This document shows positions 1 through 8,850 of a stretch of 64,000 nucleotides of DNA, piece after piece. The first letter of the stretch is position 1, and the number at the start of each line of letters is the position of its first letter. Where the stretch lies: contig DAIDKV010000164.1 of NCBI GenBank assembly GCA_027449865.1, forward strand, positions 1 through 64,000. The letters run 5' to 3'. The notes under the pieces were generated by a model. The model was given only the letters and a program-made list of their open reading frames with translations, did not search any database and had not been told where the DNA came from. This DNA is from Planctomycetales bacterium (GTDB lineage: Bacteria > Planctomycetota > Planctomycetia > Isosphaerales > Isosphaeraceae). The position numbers and the translations under genes were made by a program.

Positions 1-102
1 TGCGGGGCCGATTGGAATGCCGCCCGAAACATCCGAGACCGGGCATTCGTCGGGATGCCTAATGTCGGGGCCGTTGACGCCGGGCTCGGAACCCGGCCGA
101 GG

Positions 103-1491
103 CTACTGGCAAGCCCCGCCCTTTAGGGCTGGGGTCCTGACCTCCTTACTTTCTCGACGCTCCAGCAAACCCATCAGAGCGACCGCCCCGAGCAGGGCAT
201 TGGGTGCCTGGATCGGCAGGAAGTAGCGGTCCCATGCCAGCGGAAGATAGGCCGCTACGACCAACCAGGCGATCGAGGCCCAGACCAGAAGCGCCCAGGC
301 CGTCGGCGCCTGGCCCTCCCGGATTTGTCGGCGTCCGATGCGAGCCGTGCGCACGATGCCGAGGATCACGATGGGCCACCAGACGATCAGCCCCCAGTCC
401 TGCCCGACGTCGTAGCGAACCTCCGAATTCGAATGCGAGGGACCAAGCGGCCCGAATCGGCCGAAGCCCTGCACGGCGAAGACCGCGGTCTTGTCCGCGG
501 GGCCGCGAACGACATCCCGGTCGAACTTGGCCATCTTCCTCTGACCCTCGGCCGTGCTCAGCCGGAACTGAACCATCCGGCGGAACCGCGCCCAGGGCGG
601 CTCCTGGATCCTCTCCACGAATTCTGGCTGGGTGGTTGGTACGCGGGGATGGCAGGTGTACGTCGGGTTGAAAAAGACCATCGTCAGGAGCATCATCGCG
701 ACCGCCGTTGCGCCCCCGGCCACGATGCTCGTCCGCATCCGCCATCCCGATCCCGGCGCGATCATCAGGAGCCCACTCCAGCACGCGATGACGATCGGCC
801 CGAGCAGGCCGTTGAGCTTGCTGTCGATCGCGAGTCCCGCGGCCACACCGGCCAGAGCCAGCAGAAGGAGGCCTGATCGCAGGCCCCTCGCCGCGCCAAG
901 CCTGGACAGGCCGACCAATGCCAGCCCCATCGATCCGATCAAGAACGCTTCGCAGGGAACGTCCGACATCGCCCGATGCGCGTGCAGGCGGTAGAGGGGG
1001 TTGGCGACCAGGAGCAGGCCGGCGAGTGTTGCCGTCCATCGTCCGCCGATCGCCAGGCCGCAGCCGAAGAGCGCCAGCACCCCGGCGACTCCGAGCGGGA
1101 CGATCGACAGGCGCGCGATCGCGAGCGCCCTGGGCGGGCCGAATCGCGTGTGAGGATTATCGTACCAGCGGAACGCATCGGAGCGACGCGGCATCCGCAG
1201 ATGGGCCACGCGGAAACTCGCGCCGACCAGATACTTCGGAATCGGCTGGAGGTCGATGGCGGGAGGCTCATCGAGCCAGGCCGGGTCGTCGCGATCGCTC
1301 GCGAAAAAGAGGTCGGCGTAATAACACTGGGTGATATACGCGTACTCATCGACGAACGGACCGTCGGTAAGCCCCCATCCAAAGACTACCAGAGCCGTCA
1401 TCGCGACGACTCCAGCCAGCCGGACAGGGGAGGCTGAGGTCTGCGAAAACTTTGACGCAGAAACGTATTGCCCGGATGGCGTAAGCCTCAT
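103..1491 (-). CDS. PMT/ArnT-like polytopic membrane glycosyltransferase
   Basis: Predicted GT-C fold membrane glycosyltransferase of 462 residues that would move a sugar from a lipid-phosphate donor to an acceptor on the outer face of the membrane. A first hydrophobic segment lies at about residues 24-42. It is followed at once by an acidic pair (Asp48-Glu49, context FVDEYAY) in the first external loop, as in the PMT/ArnT families. Several more hydrophobic stretches follow, for example near residues 130-160 and 200-250, and the protein ends in a basic tail. It is divergent from the lipoprotein gene that begins at 1989. The donor and acceptor cannot be told from sequence. A related protein is encoded at 58427-60205. 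Confidence 0.75.
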   Translation of the reverse strand: MRLTPSGQYVSASKFSQTSASPVRLAGVVAMTALVVFGWGLTDGPFVDEYAYITQCYYADLFFASDRDDPAWLDEPPAIDLQPIPKYLVGASFRVAHLRMPRRSDAFRWYDNPHTRFGPPRALAIARLSIVPLGVAGVLALFGCGLAIGGRWTATLAGLLLVANPLYRLHAHRAMSDVPCEAFLIGSMGLALVGLSRLGAARGLRSGLLLLALAGVAAGLAIDSKLNGLLGPIVIACWSGLLMIAPGSGWRMRTSIVAGGATAVAMMLLTMVFFNPTYTCHPRVPTTQPEFVERIQEPPWARFRRMVQFRLSTAEGQRKMAKFDRDVVRGPADKTAVFAVQGFGRFGPLGPSHSNSEVRYDVGQDWGLIVWWPIVILGIVRTARIGRRQIREGQAPTAWALLVWASIAWLVVAAYLPLAWDRYFLPIQAPNALLGAVALMGLLERRESKEVRTPALKGGACQ

Positions 1492-1988
1492 CTTCGAGAG
1501 AAGCCTTGAGTGGTTTATCGGGTGCGCCGCAAAGACTTAAAGTCCCCCTCCGGAAATCGGCCGGAATCTTTGGCAGCGCCGGGATCGTCGGCTAAGTTTC
1601 GTTGACGGCCCTTTGCGGGGCGCGTCGGAGCGGTCGCCGGATTCGGACCAGTCGGGCAACTCCGGGTGGTTCTAGATCGGGCCGAGGATCGGCCGCCAGG
1701 CTGGCGGATCCGATCCCGAGGCCCGGGCGTCTGCGTCCCGGTAACGAGCACCGAACCACGAGCCAGCACCCCGAGCCTTCCGATGTGCATCGTCGCCTGG
1801 AGCCCCCAGTCCCGTCAATCACCCCGAAGTCGGCGGGACGTCCCCGCGCCTCGGGGCCGCCGGGGGGTCGAAGGCGATCCGAAGGCGTCGGCCGGACCCG
1901 TCTCCGGGTGTACGACCGCACGCGCCCACCGGCGCGGACGGTCGGCGTCCCTGATGCGCTTCGCGGCGTGCAACCAAAGGAGAGTTTT
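1492..1988. other. Divergent intergenic region, no gene seen
   Basis: Spacer between two divergent genes. Open frames across it have arginine- and proline-rich translations typical of GC-rich noncoding sequence. No convincing promoter pair was found. The only clear signal is the Shine-Dalgarno AAAGGAGAG just before the ATG at 1989. Confidence 0.5.
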
Positions 1989-3656
1989 ATGAGCATCCAT
2001 TGGAAATGGTTGAGAGCCGTTCGAGCCCCGCGTGGAACGCCACGGAGTGCCATGAGGCGCCGGATCCTGGCGATCGGGCTGATCGCCGTGATCGCGATTC
2101 TTGAGACCGGATGCCAGTCGGGTGTGGGATGTGGCAGTTGCCGGTCGTGCGGCTGGTGGCAGCGGACGCGGTCTCGAATCTTCAATCGTCCCTCGCGGGC
2201 GTATGGGTCGCCGGTCATCGGTGATTCCGCCGTGGAGATTTCGGGCCCCGCGACGGTGGTCTCGCCATCGACGACAGGCGGTCCGCTGAGCGCTCCTGTG
2301 GGTGGCGGCTCGATTCCCTCGACGGTTGTCCCGCCCGCCGGCGGCTCGCCACCGATCGATCTTGAGCCCGCGCCGACGGCCCGACCGGGCACCAGTTCGA
2401 CCTTAGGATCAGGCGCCGGTCGGACCAGCTACATCGGGCGGCCGTCAACAACCCGGACGGCCGTTCGACTCGACTCGGGCCTCACCCCTGATCGGGCTTC
2501 GCTTCACCGCTCGAAGTCCGGACTCTCGTCCGATGGTCCGCCCACGCCGGCTGAGGCCGACGAGGACAATCCACTGGATCACCTACCGCCGCTGGATCTT
2601 CCCGGCGAGGTGACGAAGTCGGCGGACACCCCTCCGGCCACTCGGCCGGAGGGCGGGTTCCCCGCTCGAACGGTCGAGGGCGGAACCGCCACCGCGGAGG
2701 CCGACCTGCCCGAGAAAGGCGTTCATCTTCTCGCCGCCGAGCCGGTTTCCGACTCCGAACCGGCGCCGGCGCCCGCTCCGGGTGGTCGAAACGGAATGGC
2801 TCGTTTCACTTCGGTCGATCCGAAGCTGGCCGGTGGAAGCGTTCCATCTTCCGAGGGACTCGCCTGGCTCGCCGAGAAGGGCTATCGGACCATCCTCGAT
2901 CTCCGACCCTCCAATGAGGTCTCGCCCGCCTTCCTCGCCGAGGTCGCCGCGCGAGGCCTGCGCTATCTCGCCATGCCCGTCGATCTCGGCCGAATGGACG
3001 CCGACCGCCTCGCTCGCTTCCAGTTCGAACTGGCCGCGCCCGAGGCTCGTCCGCTGTATTTCTTCGATACCGATGGTTCCCGGTCCGGCGCTCTCTGGTA
3101 TATCCGCCGGGTCTCCGTCGACCACGTCGACCCGCAGATCGCCCGCCGCGAGGCTGAGGAAATCGGTCTCAAAACCCCGGCCGCCTGGAACGCCGTGACG
3201 GCCTTTCTCGACTCGATCCAGGCCGTGCAAGCTCATCCAGCCCGAACCGCAGCCGACGTCCCGTCCACGCCTCCTCCCGCTCCGGCGAACTCTCTCGAAC
3301 CCAGCGAGAAGCCGGTCCACCGCGACGCGGCCGGATCCGGCACCAACCAGATCTCCGCGCCACCCGTCCTCGCCTCCGCATCTTCGATCGAGGTGTCGGG
3401 ATCGATCTACCCCCCGGCGTTGCCCCCGTCGTACACCTCTAACAATCTCCCGCCGATTGGAACGCCGCTTCCGGCCCTTCCCGCGACGAGCCGGCCCAAC
3501 TGGCGCCCGATCGCCGTAATGCTCCTGACCGGTCTTAGCCTTCCTCTCGTTTACTGGTCTCGCTCGGTCTTTCCCGAGGCGATCGCCCGGGTCCGGGCCA
3601 GTCTGCCGGCACCGGGGCCTCAACCCAGATCTCTTCCGCCCGGGTCGGGTGAGTGA
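1989..3656 (+). CDS. Lipoprotein with a dual-specificity-phosphatase-like (DUF442-type) domain lacking the catalytic Cys
   Basis: The start is set by AAAGGAGAG six bases before the ATG; the open frame extends upstream but without a ribosome site. The 555-residue product has a hydrophobic N-terminal segment ending in a lipobox-like LETGC at about residues 38-42, so it is probably a lipid-anchored envelope protein. A long Ser/Pro/Gly-rich linker follows. Residues about 270-400 resemble the small tyrosine-phosphatase-like fold of the DUF442 family (RFTSVDPKLAGG, then YRTILDLRPS). The P-loop reads FFDTDGSRSGALW: Gly363, Arg365 and Ser366 are kept, but the expected Cys is Asp360. A hydrophobic segment near the C-terminus may be a second membrane anchor. 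The 3' end overlaps the convergent pseudouridine synthase gene by 122 bases. Confidence 0.65.
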   Translation: MSIHWKWLRAVRAPRGTPRSAMRRRILAIGLIAVIAILETGCQSGVGCGSCRSCGWWQRTRSRIFNRPSRAYGSPVIGDSAVEISGPATVVSPSTTGGPLSAPVGGGSIPSTVVPPAGGSPPIDLEPAPTARPGTSSTLGSGAGRTSYIGRPSTTRTAVRLDSGLTPDRASLHRSKSGLSSDGPPTPAEADEDNPLDHLPPLDLPGEVTKSADTPPATRPEGGFPARTVEGGTATAEADLPEKGVHLLAAEPVSDSEPAPAPAPGGRNGMARFTSVDPKLAGGSVPSSEGLAWLAEKGYRTILDLRPSNEVSPAFLAEVAARGLRYLAMPVDLGRMDADRLARFQFELAAPEARPLYFFDTDGSRSGALWYIRRVSVDHVDPQIARREAEEIGLKTPAAWNAVTAFLDSIQAVQAHPARTAADVPSTPPPAPANSLEPSEKPVHRDAAGSGTNQISAPPVLASASSIEVSGSIYPPALPPSYTSNNLPPIGTPLPALPATSRPNWRPIAVMLLTGLSLPLVYWSRSVFPEAIARVRASLPAPGPQPRSLPPGSGE

Positions 3657-4251
3657 ACCGAAGCGATCGCGCATGCAAGGCAATCCGATGGCCGCCATCG
3701 GACGCCTCCACTCGTTTTCGAGCCCCATACTTTCGATCGCCCAGGATCGGCACGCCGCGACTTGCGAGCTGAACCCGAAGTTGATGACTTCGGCCCGTCG
3801 CTGGCCTCAGCTCAATCCAGGACGTCCCACCGCCTCGCCCCAGCACCCGGAAATCCACTCGCGCCTCACGCCCTTCCCCCTCCACGGTCATCGAGGTATT
3901 CGACCGACGATCCTTCGCCAGTCGATCGATCCACGTTCCCTGGTCCTCGACCAGATTCCCCTCGACGATCGCCCAGTAGAGCTTCTCGATTGTCCCATCG
4001 CGGAACTGCGCGGAGAGCCGTGAAGCCGCCTTGCTGGTTCGAGCCAGCAGGACCACTCCGGACGTCGGCCGATCGAGCCGATGCACGAGCCCCACGAATA
4101 CGTTTCCGGGCTTCCGATAGCGACGCCGGATGTCGTCCGCGGCGATCTCGACCAGTGGGACCGCACCCGATTCATCGGCCTGAGACGGCATCCCCGCCGG
4201 TTTGTTCACGGCCAGGCAATGGTTGTCCTCGTAGAGGACTTCCAGGCTCAT
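3535..4251 (-). CDS. RluA-family pseudouridine synthase
   Basis: Isomerises uridine to pseudouridine in rRNA or tRNA. The 238-residue protein has the family signature HRLDRPTSGV at residues 57-66, with catalytic Asp60, after the conserved start VLYEDNHCLAVNKPAGMP. It lacks an N-terminal S4 domain, so it is a short RluA-type enzyme, close in size to RluC/TruC-like single-domain members. Its ATG overlaps the stop of truD by four bases (ATGA), so the two are cotranscribed. The last 40 or so codons, a polar Arg/Pro-rich tail, lie antisense to the end of the lipoprotein gene. The target position cannot be assigned. Confidence 0.9.
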   Translation of the reverse strand: MSLEVLYEDNHCLAVNKPAGMPSQADESGAVPLVEIAADDIRRRYRKPGNVFVGLVHRLDRPTSGVVLLARTSKAASRLSAQFRDGTIEKLYWAIVEGNLVEDQGTWIDRLAKDRRSNTSMTVEGEGREARVDFRVLGRGGGTSWIELRPATGRSHQLRVQLASRGVPILGDRKYGARKRVEASDGGHRIALHARSLRFTHPTRAEEIWVEAPVPADWPGPGRSPRERPSETSKREEG

Positions 4252-5426
4252 GACGGCGGCTCCGCGGCGTCCGTGATTCGCTTCACGAGGATCGTCGCAT
4301 ACGACCCCTTCGGCAGCTCGAACGACAGGCGCAAGGCCAGGCGTCCGGGATGCAGGGCGTCGTCCTCAACCTCCGATCGCAGTCCTTTCGCCTCGAAGAG
4401 ACACGGACGTCCGCCCTTCGACAGGAAAATGTCCTTGATGTGCTTGATTCGGAGGTCGTTCCAGGTGAGCCCAAATTCCGAAAGGACAGCCTCGGCCGCC
4501 TCGCCGAGTCGGCCGACTGGAGCCGGGCTCCGGGCACTTGGCAGCGTCAAGCTGGCTCGACGTGCCTCGTCGATCCGATCGCGTGGGATGAAGCGCGGGA
4601 ACGGGAAGTCTCCGAGCTTGAGCCGGACAGGGACCAGATCCCCCGCTCCACAAATCTCTTCAAGCCATCGCGCAAGGAGCAAGTTCCAGAGGTGACTCTG
4701 GAAGGCCGAGAAATAGAGCATCCGGAGGTCTTTCCTCAGCCGGGCGAACGCGCCGCGAAAGTCCTCGGGATGATCGACGAGATACGTCACAATACTCCGC
4801 GCCGACGATCGAGGGAGTCGCCCCTTGGCCTCGGTCCAGTTGCCCCAGCAGTCGCGAAGGATGGCCTTCTCCGCCTTCGCCGCCGCGCGATCCGAAGGGT
4901 TGGGCTCGGCCATCGCCAGCCAGAGGGCCCGACCATGATCGCCTCGCATCCAGGCCGAGGCCACGAATTCGCCTCGGCGGCCAACGGATCCGAATCGCTG
5001 GTCGTCGAAATAGTTGGGCAAGCCGGCCGCGGCCATCTGATCGATCGCCGCCGAGGCCTGCGCGACGACCGGCCCATCCATCTCGCGGATGATCAACTCA
5101 AATCGATTGCCGATCAGTAGCTGCGACGTGTAGGGACGGTCGAGCCGACCTATGGGCTCCAGCTCAAAACGCGGGGTCTGAATCGATCGATCCGGGCCAT
5201 CAGCAATCGCGAGAAACTGAACGGTCACGGCGTGCCGATCCTTGAGGCCCGCGTAACTCACCTGCCGGGCGGCGAGGTTCCATCGTCGGCATATGGCGTC
5301 GACGGCCTCAATGGTGCCGAGATCGGTCTTGGTGAGTCTGTAGAAGGCAAAACGACCCTTCGCGGCGGCGCGAGCGGCGGTGAGTTCCTCGACCCGGAAA
5401 TCCTCCGGTTGGCACTTAAGTTTCAT
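4248..5426 (-). CDS. truD: tRNA pseudouridine(13) synthase TruD
   Basis: Makes pseudouridine 13 in tRNA. The 392-residue protein shows the TruD hallmark GLKDRHA at residues 60-66, with catalytic Asp63, and the N-terminal PEDFRVEEL of the family. Other family blocks are NYFDDQRFGS and FSAFQSHLWNLLLARWL. It is longer than E. coli TruD (about 350 residues). It is the first gene of a two-gene operon with the RluA-family enzyme, with a four-base stop/start overlap. The upstream 600 bases separate it from the divergent desaturase gene. Confidence 0.93.
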   Translation of the reverse strand: MKLKCQPEDFRVEELTAARAAAKGRFAFYRLTKTDLGTIEAVDAICRRWNLAARQVSYAGLKDRHAVTVQFLAIADGPDRSIQTPRFELEPIGRLDRPYTSQLLIGNRFELIIREMDGPVVAQASAAIDQMAAAGLPNYFDDQRFGSVGRRGEFVASAWMRGDHGRALWLAMAEPNPSDRAAAKAEKAILRDCWGNWTEAKGRLPRSSARSIVTYLVDHPEDFRGAFARLRKDLRMLYFSAFQSHLWNLLLARWLEEICGAGDLVPVRLKLGDFPFPRFIPRDRIDEARRASLTLPSARSPAPVGRLGEAAEAVLSEFGLTWNDLRIKHIKDIFLSKGGRPCLFEAKGLRSEVEDDALHPGRLALRLSFELPKGSYATILVKRITDAAEPPS

Positions 5427-6031
5427 GAGAGACCAGGCGAATCCGATGGAGCGAAGGACATGACAAGGAATTTTTTCCTATTCTAGCATCAATCGCCTCG
5501 CGAGGACCAGCCGGTCGGATCGCCAGGCGCTGAAGGGGGATTCTTCAATATCCACCATCCCGGTAAGGACTTCCGATCGTCCGATCGACGAACCCCGGCC
5601 ACTCCAATGGGCCGCCTCGGAAAATCCAGAAGAAAGCCTGTGGAAAGTCGAGGCCAGGGCGGGTACAAAATCACTTCGATCTCATCCCTGTGAGCGCATC
5701 CAACGAAGTAGGTCAAGACCCCCCGATCATCGCCCGGATAAGAAAAGTGAGAGAGCGCCGGCGATGTCTCCAGATCCCGGCGTCCTATGACCGGCAGATG
5801 AGATGAGCGGACCAGGTCGGGCCGAACGCCGGAGCAGGGTTGAGCCTGATCGGCCCGGATGGCGACGGTCGCCCTGCCGGTCCGCTCGAACGCACTGCCT
5901 GACATTCTGCTTCCCGCGTCTACCAGCCTGGTAGTGGCGGCGCATCGGCCCGGCGTGAGCCCGCGATTCGCGCCGTCCCCGCGAATCCGGGCGGCCATCG
6001 CCCCGGCAATCTCCTGTTCCAAAGGTTTAAC
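5427..6031. other. Divergent intergenic region, no gene seen
   Basis: 605 bases between truD and the desaturase gene. A long minus-strand frame runs through it and on under the desaturase, but its translation has no recognisable features and it is antisense to a clear gene, so it is not called. A short AT-rich patch (TTTTTTCCTATTCTAGCA, about 5471-5488) lies just upstream of truD and could hold its promoter. No defined −35/−10 pair was seen. Confidence 0.45.
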
Positions 6032-6922
6032 ATGGCGACCTCGACTCTTGCTGAACGGCCACGCCTGCAGATTTGCTGGCCGCCGGTCCTCTGGATCGGC
6101 GCTCTCCACGTACTGGCGCTGCTGGCGTTCGTCCCCTCGTTCTTCTCGTGGTCCGGCCTGGCCGTGTGCCTCGTTTTGCACTGGGTCACGGGTGGGATTG
6201 GCATCTGCCTGACGTACCACCGCCTTTTGACTCACCGGAGCTTCGCGCTTCGACCCCGGTGGCTGGAGTACGTCCTGACGATCATCGGCACGACGGCGTC
6301 GGAGGGCGGTGCCATCGGCTGGGTCGCCGATCATCGCCGCCATCATGCAAACTCGGACGATGAGGAAGATACCCACTCCCCGCTCCGTGGTTTCCTCTGG
6401 GCTCACATGGCCTGGTGGATGTTCATGAAGGGGGATAATGAGCACAATCCCGAGTATTACAAGCGATGGGCTCCCGACCTTTACAAGGATCCGGTCCATC
6501 GATTCCTGGAGAAGACGCATCTCGTCTATCCGCTTCTGCTCTTCGCGGCGCTCTACGCGGTGGGTGGGATGAGCTGGCTGGTCTGGGGCGGGTTTGTCCG
6601 GACGGTCTTCGTGCTTCACTCGACCTGGCTGGTGAACTCCGCGAGCCACATCTGGGGCTATCGTTCGCATGTCACCCGCGATCGGTCGACGAATCTCTGG
6701 TGGGTCGCTCTTCTGACTTATGGCGAGGGCTGGCACAACAATCACCACGCCTACCAGACCTCGGCCCGACATGGCCTGAACTGGTGGGAGATCGACCTGA
6801 CCTACATCACCATCTCCGTGATGAAGGCGCTCGGGATCGCGTACAACATCAAGGCGGTTCGGCCACGAATGAACCCGGTACCCGCAATGACAGTTCCGGT
6901 GGCCGGTCCCGGCTCCGAGTGA
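6032..6922 (+). CDS. Delta-9 acyl (stearoyl-CoA-type) fatty acid desaturase
   Basis: Membrane di-iron desaturase that puts a cis double bond in acyl chains and so tunes membrane fluidity. The 296 residues carry all three histidine boxes of the acyl-CoA delta-9 family: HRLLTH at 63-68, HRRHH at 101-105 and HNNHH at 235-239. Hydrophobic segments lie near residues 18-55, 77-95 and 165-205, in the usual arrangement of two pairs. EGWHNNHHA and GYRSHVTRD are also typical. The length matches bacterial homologues without a fused cytochrome b5. It lies alone between truD (divergent) and the intron-containing tRNA. Confidence 0.93.
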   Translation: MATSTLAERPRLQICWPPVLWIGALHVLALLAFVPSFFSWSGLAVCLVLHWVTGGIGICLTYHRLLTHRSFALRPRWLEYVLTIIGTTASEGGAIGWVADHRRHHANSDDEEDTHSPLRGFLWAHMAWWMFMKGDNEHNPEYYKRWAPDLYKDPVHRFLEKTHLVYPLLLFAALYAVGGMSWLVWGGFVRTVFVLHSTWLVNSASHIWGYRSHVTRDRSTNLWWVALLTYGEGWHNNHHAYQTSARHGLNWWEIDLTYITISVMKALGIAYNIKAVRPRMNPVPAMTVPVAGPGSE

Positions 6923-6991
6923 GCCGACGATCGATCCGACTTGCCTTTGACCGGTTCGCAGGCGAAGATGAGATCGCCTTTGAGAAAGGGA

Positions 6992-7354
6992 GCGGCCCTA
7001 GCTCAACGGCAGAGCAGGGGACTCATCGAAAGAAAAGGTGGCACCGGAGGGTAACCTCCGACTGCGAACCGGGTGAATTGCGGGAAACCTAAACCCCAAT
7101 GGGGCATGGCAATCCGCAGCCGAGCCTGGCCGGGTCTGGGTAGCCAGGAAGGTTCAGAGACTAGCGGGGTGAGTCCCAACAATAATCTCCGCCGCGAGCG
7201 CCCGGCCTCCTCGTCAAGCGTCCTGGTCATCCCTGGAACAGTTCCAGGGATTCCATCGGGACGCCGAACGAGGAGGATGAGATAGTCCAAGCCCCGTGGA
7301 AACGCGGGGGCCCCTTGAATCCCTTGGTTGCAGGTTCGAATCCTGCGGGCCGCA
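6992..7354 (+). tRNA. tRNA with anticodon CAU (elongator Met or Ile2), interrupted by a group I intron
   Basis: Exons 6992-7026 and 7318-7354 join to a 72-base cloverleaf. The acceptor stem is GCGGCCC/GGGCCGC, the D stem GCTC/GAGC, the anticodon stem GGGGA/TCCCT around loop CTCATAA, and the T arm GCAGG-TTCGAAT-CCTGC. The discriminator is A; CCA is not encoded. The anticodon CAT is at 7024-7026 and the intron follows directly after its last base. The G1-C72 pair argues against an initiator tRNA. Elongator Met and lysidine-modified Ile2 cannot be told apart by eye. Confidence 0.92.
7027..7317 (+). ncRNA. Group I self-splicing intron (IC3-like) in tRNA(CAU)
   Basis: 291-base intron with no ORF. 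The core matches the Azoarcus/Anabaena tRNA introns: GAAACCTAA (7084-7092), GCATGGCAA and CCGAGCC in the P4-P6 region, GAGACTAG (7157-7164) as the 5' side of P7 and ATAGTCC (7282-7288) as its 3' side. The 5' exon ends in CAU and a GUG in the nearby GGTGGC can act as the internal guide (U·G at the splice site). The intron ends in the expected G (7317). A long nested hairpin at 7206-7276 enlarges the P8 region. Self-splicing is expected from the family and is not shown here. Confidence 0.92.
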
Positions 7355-7419
7355 TTCCACTCGCTTTTCGGAGTCGCGCCGGTGCCCCGGCCGGGGATCT
7401 CCACCGGCGCGGGCCTGAC

Positions 7420-8850
7420 GTGGATTCCCATTCCGACCCTTTCGCTACCGGCTTCGAGAAGGATCTCCGTGACGCAGGACGGCACAACGACCAGGGTGCC
7501 AGGTTGGCCGTCCGCGGGGATCTCTCCGGAGCCATCCTCGAATTCCGAGAAGCGCTTCGACTCGTTCCCGATAGCCCCCAGGCCAGAACCAACCTCGCGA
7601 ATGCTCTGACTGAGGCCGGTACCCTCGCCCGCGATCCCGCCTTGTTGGCCGAGGCTATTCAGCAACAGCAGGCCGCGGCGAAGATCGCTCCCGACGATCC
7701 TCGTATTCGCCGCAACCTTGGCAACACGCTCGCCCGTGCCTTTTTCCTCGACGAGGCCGCTGCGGCCTATCGGGCTGCGATTTCTTTGGACCCTTCGTGC
7801 ATCTCGGCGCGTGTCGACCTTGGGACGGCGATCGCGGCCCTCGGTCAATATTCCGAGGCTCTTGCGATCCTCGACGAGGCCCTCCAGCTCCATCCAGGCG
7901 ACGTCGAGGCCCGGTTCGCTCGGGGCGGGGTGAAGATGGCGATCGGTGATCCGGTCGGAGCCTGGCCTGACCTGGAAGCGCGGTTCGATCGGCCGGAAGG
8001 GTATGCCCGACGAATCCCGGGTGTCCCCATCTGGAAGGGCGAGCCGTGCTCGGGCGCCCTGGTCATCCACGGAGCGATGGAGGGCGTCGGCGACCTGATC
8101 CAGGGTTTACGCTTCGTCCCCGAGATCCGCAGTCGCGTCGGCTCGGTTGTCTTGCTGTGCCGCCCGGATCTCGTCCGCTTGGTCTCTCAGGTGTCGGGCC
8201 TGGATCGGATCGTGACGGATCTCTCCACGTTGCCTCCTGTCGAAAAACAGGTTGCGCCGATGAGCCTGCCGGCGATTCTGGGCGTGGGACCCAACGAAAT
8301 GAGAGGTGAAACGGCGTACCTGTCAGGCCAAACCGATGTCGTCACGCGCCTCCGTTCGATCGCGGCGACCCTCCCCGGCCTCAAGGTGGGCATCGTCTGG
8401 CAGGGGAATCCCTCGCATCCCAACGATCCATATCGATCTTTCCCGATCACCGCCATGGAACCTCTGGCTGCCGTGCCGGGTGTCCAGTGGGTGGCCCTCC
8501 AGTGGGGCCAGGCGATCCAGCAGGCCGATTCCGCACCGTTCCCGGTCCGATCGAGGGGCCTGACTGATCCCGGCAGCGACTGGATGGACACAGCGAATGC
8601 TGTCAGCGTGCTCGACCTCGTGATCGGGCCCGATTCGGCCCTGATCCACCTGGCCGGAGCGCTGGGCATGCCGGCATGGCTCGCGCTCTCCACGCCCCCC
8701 GAGTGGCGATGGACCGTTTCCTGCGAAACAACACCCTGGTACCATTCCGTTCGACTCTTCCGACAACCCAAACCCGGCGATTGGCGGTCCGTCTTCGAGC
8801 AGATGGCCGCGGCGCTTGCCAGGCTCCAACCACGCTGGTCGTCGGCTTGA
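7420..8850 (+). CDS. TPR protein with C-terminal glycosyltransferase-9-like domain
   Basis: The open frame begins inside the tRNA 3' exon, so the true start must lie downstream. The GTG at 7420 (VDSHSDPF) is the first sensible choice but has no strong ribosome site. About 476 residues. The N-terminal half has tetratricopeptide repeats (for example GDLSGAILEFREALRLVPDS and QYSEALAILDEALQLHPGD). The C-terminal half resembles the heptosyltransferase-like domain often fused to TPRs (LVIHGAMEGVGDLIQGLRF; GIVWQGNPSHPND; VIGPDSALIHLAGALGMP). It probably acts in glycosylation together with the membrane glycosyltransferases downstream. The substrate is unknown. Confidence 0.75.
   Translation: MDSHSDPFATGFEKDLRDAGRHNDQGARLAVRGDLSGAILEFREALRLVPDSPQARTNLANALTEAGTLARDPALLAEAIQQQQAAAKIAPDDPRIRRNLGNTLARAFFLDEAAAAYRAAISLDPSCISARVDLGTAIAALGQYSEALAILDEALQLHPGDVEARFARGGVKMAIGDPVGAWPDLEARFDRPEGYARRIPGVPIWKGEPCSGALVIHGAMEGVGDLIQGLRFVPEIRSRVGSVVLLCRPDLVRLVSQVSGLDRIVTDLSTLPPVEKQVAPMSLPAILGVGPNEMRGETAYLSGQTDVVTRLRSIAATLPGLKVGIVWQGNPSHPNDPYRSFPITAMEPLAAVPGVQWVALQWGQAIQQADSAPFPVRSRGLTDPGSDWMDTANAVSVLDLVIGPDSALIHLAGALGMPAWLALSTPPEWRWTVSCETTPWYHSVRLFRQPKPGDWRSVFEQMAAALARLQPRWSSA

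Noticed and set aside
112-134. Hairpin at the 3' end of the first glycosyltransferase gene as a terminator
   Set aside because: Short GC stem with interruptions, lies partly at the stop region and has no T-run; too weak to call.
5489-6772. 427-codon minus-strand frame under the desaturase and its upstream region
   Set aside because: No recognisable domain, and the opposite strand holds a complete desaturase with three His boxes.
7315-7419. Upstream part of the TPR gene's frame as coding sequence
   Set aside because: It overlaps the tRNA 3' exon, so translation must start downstream.
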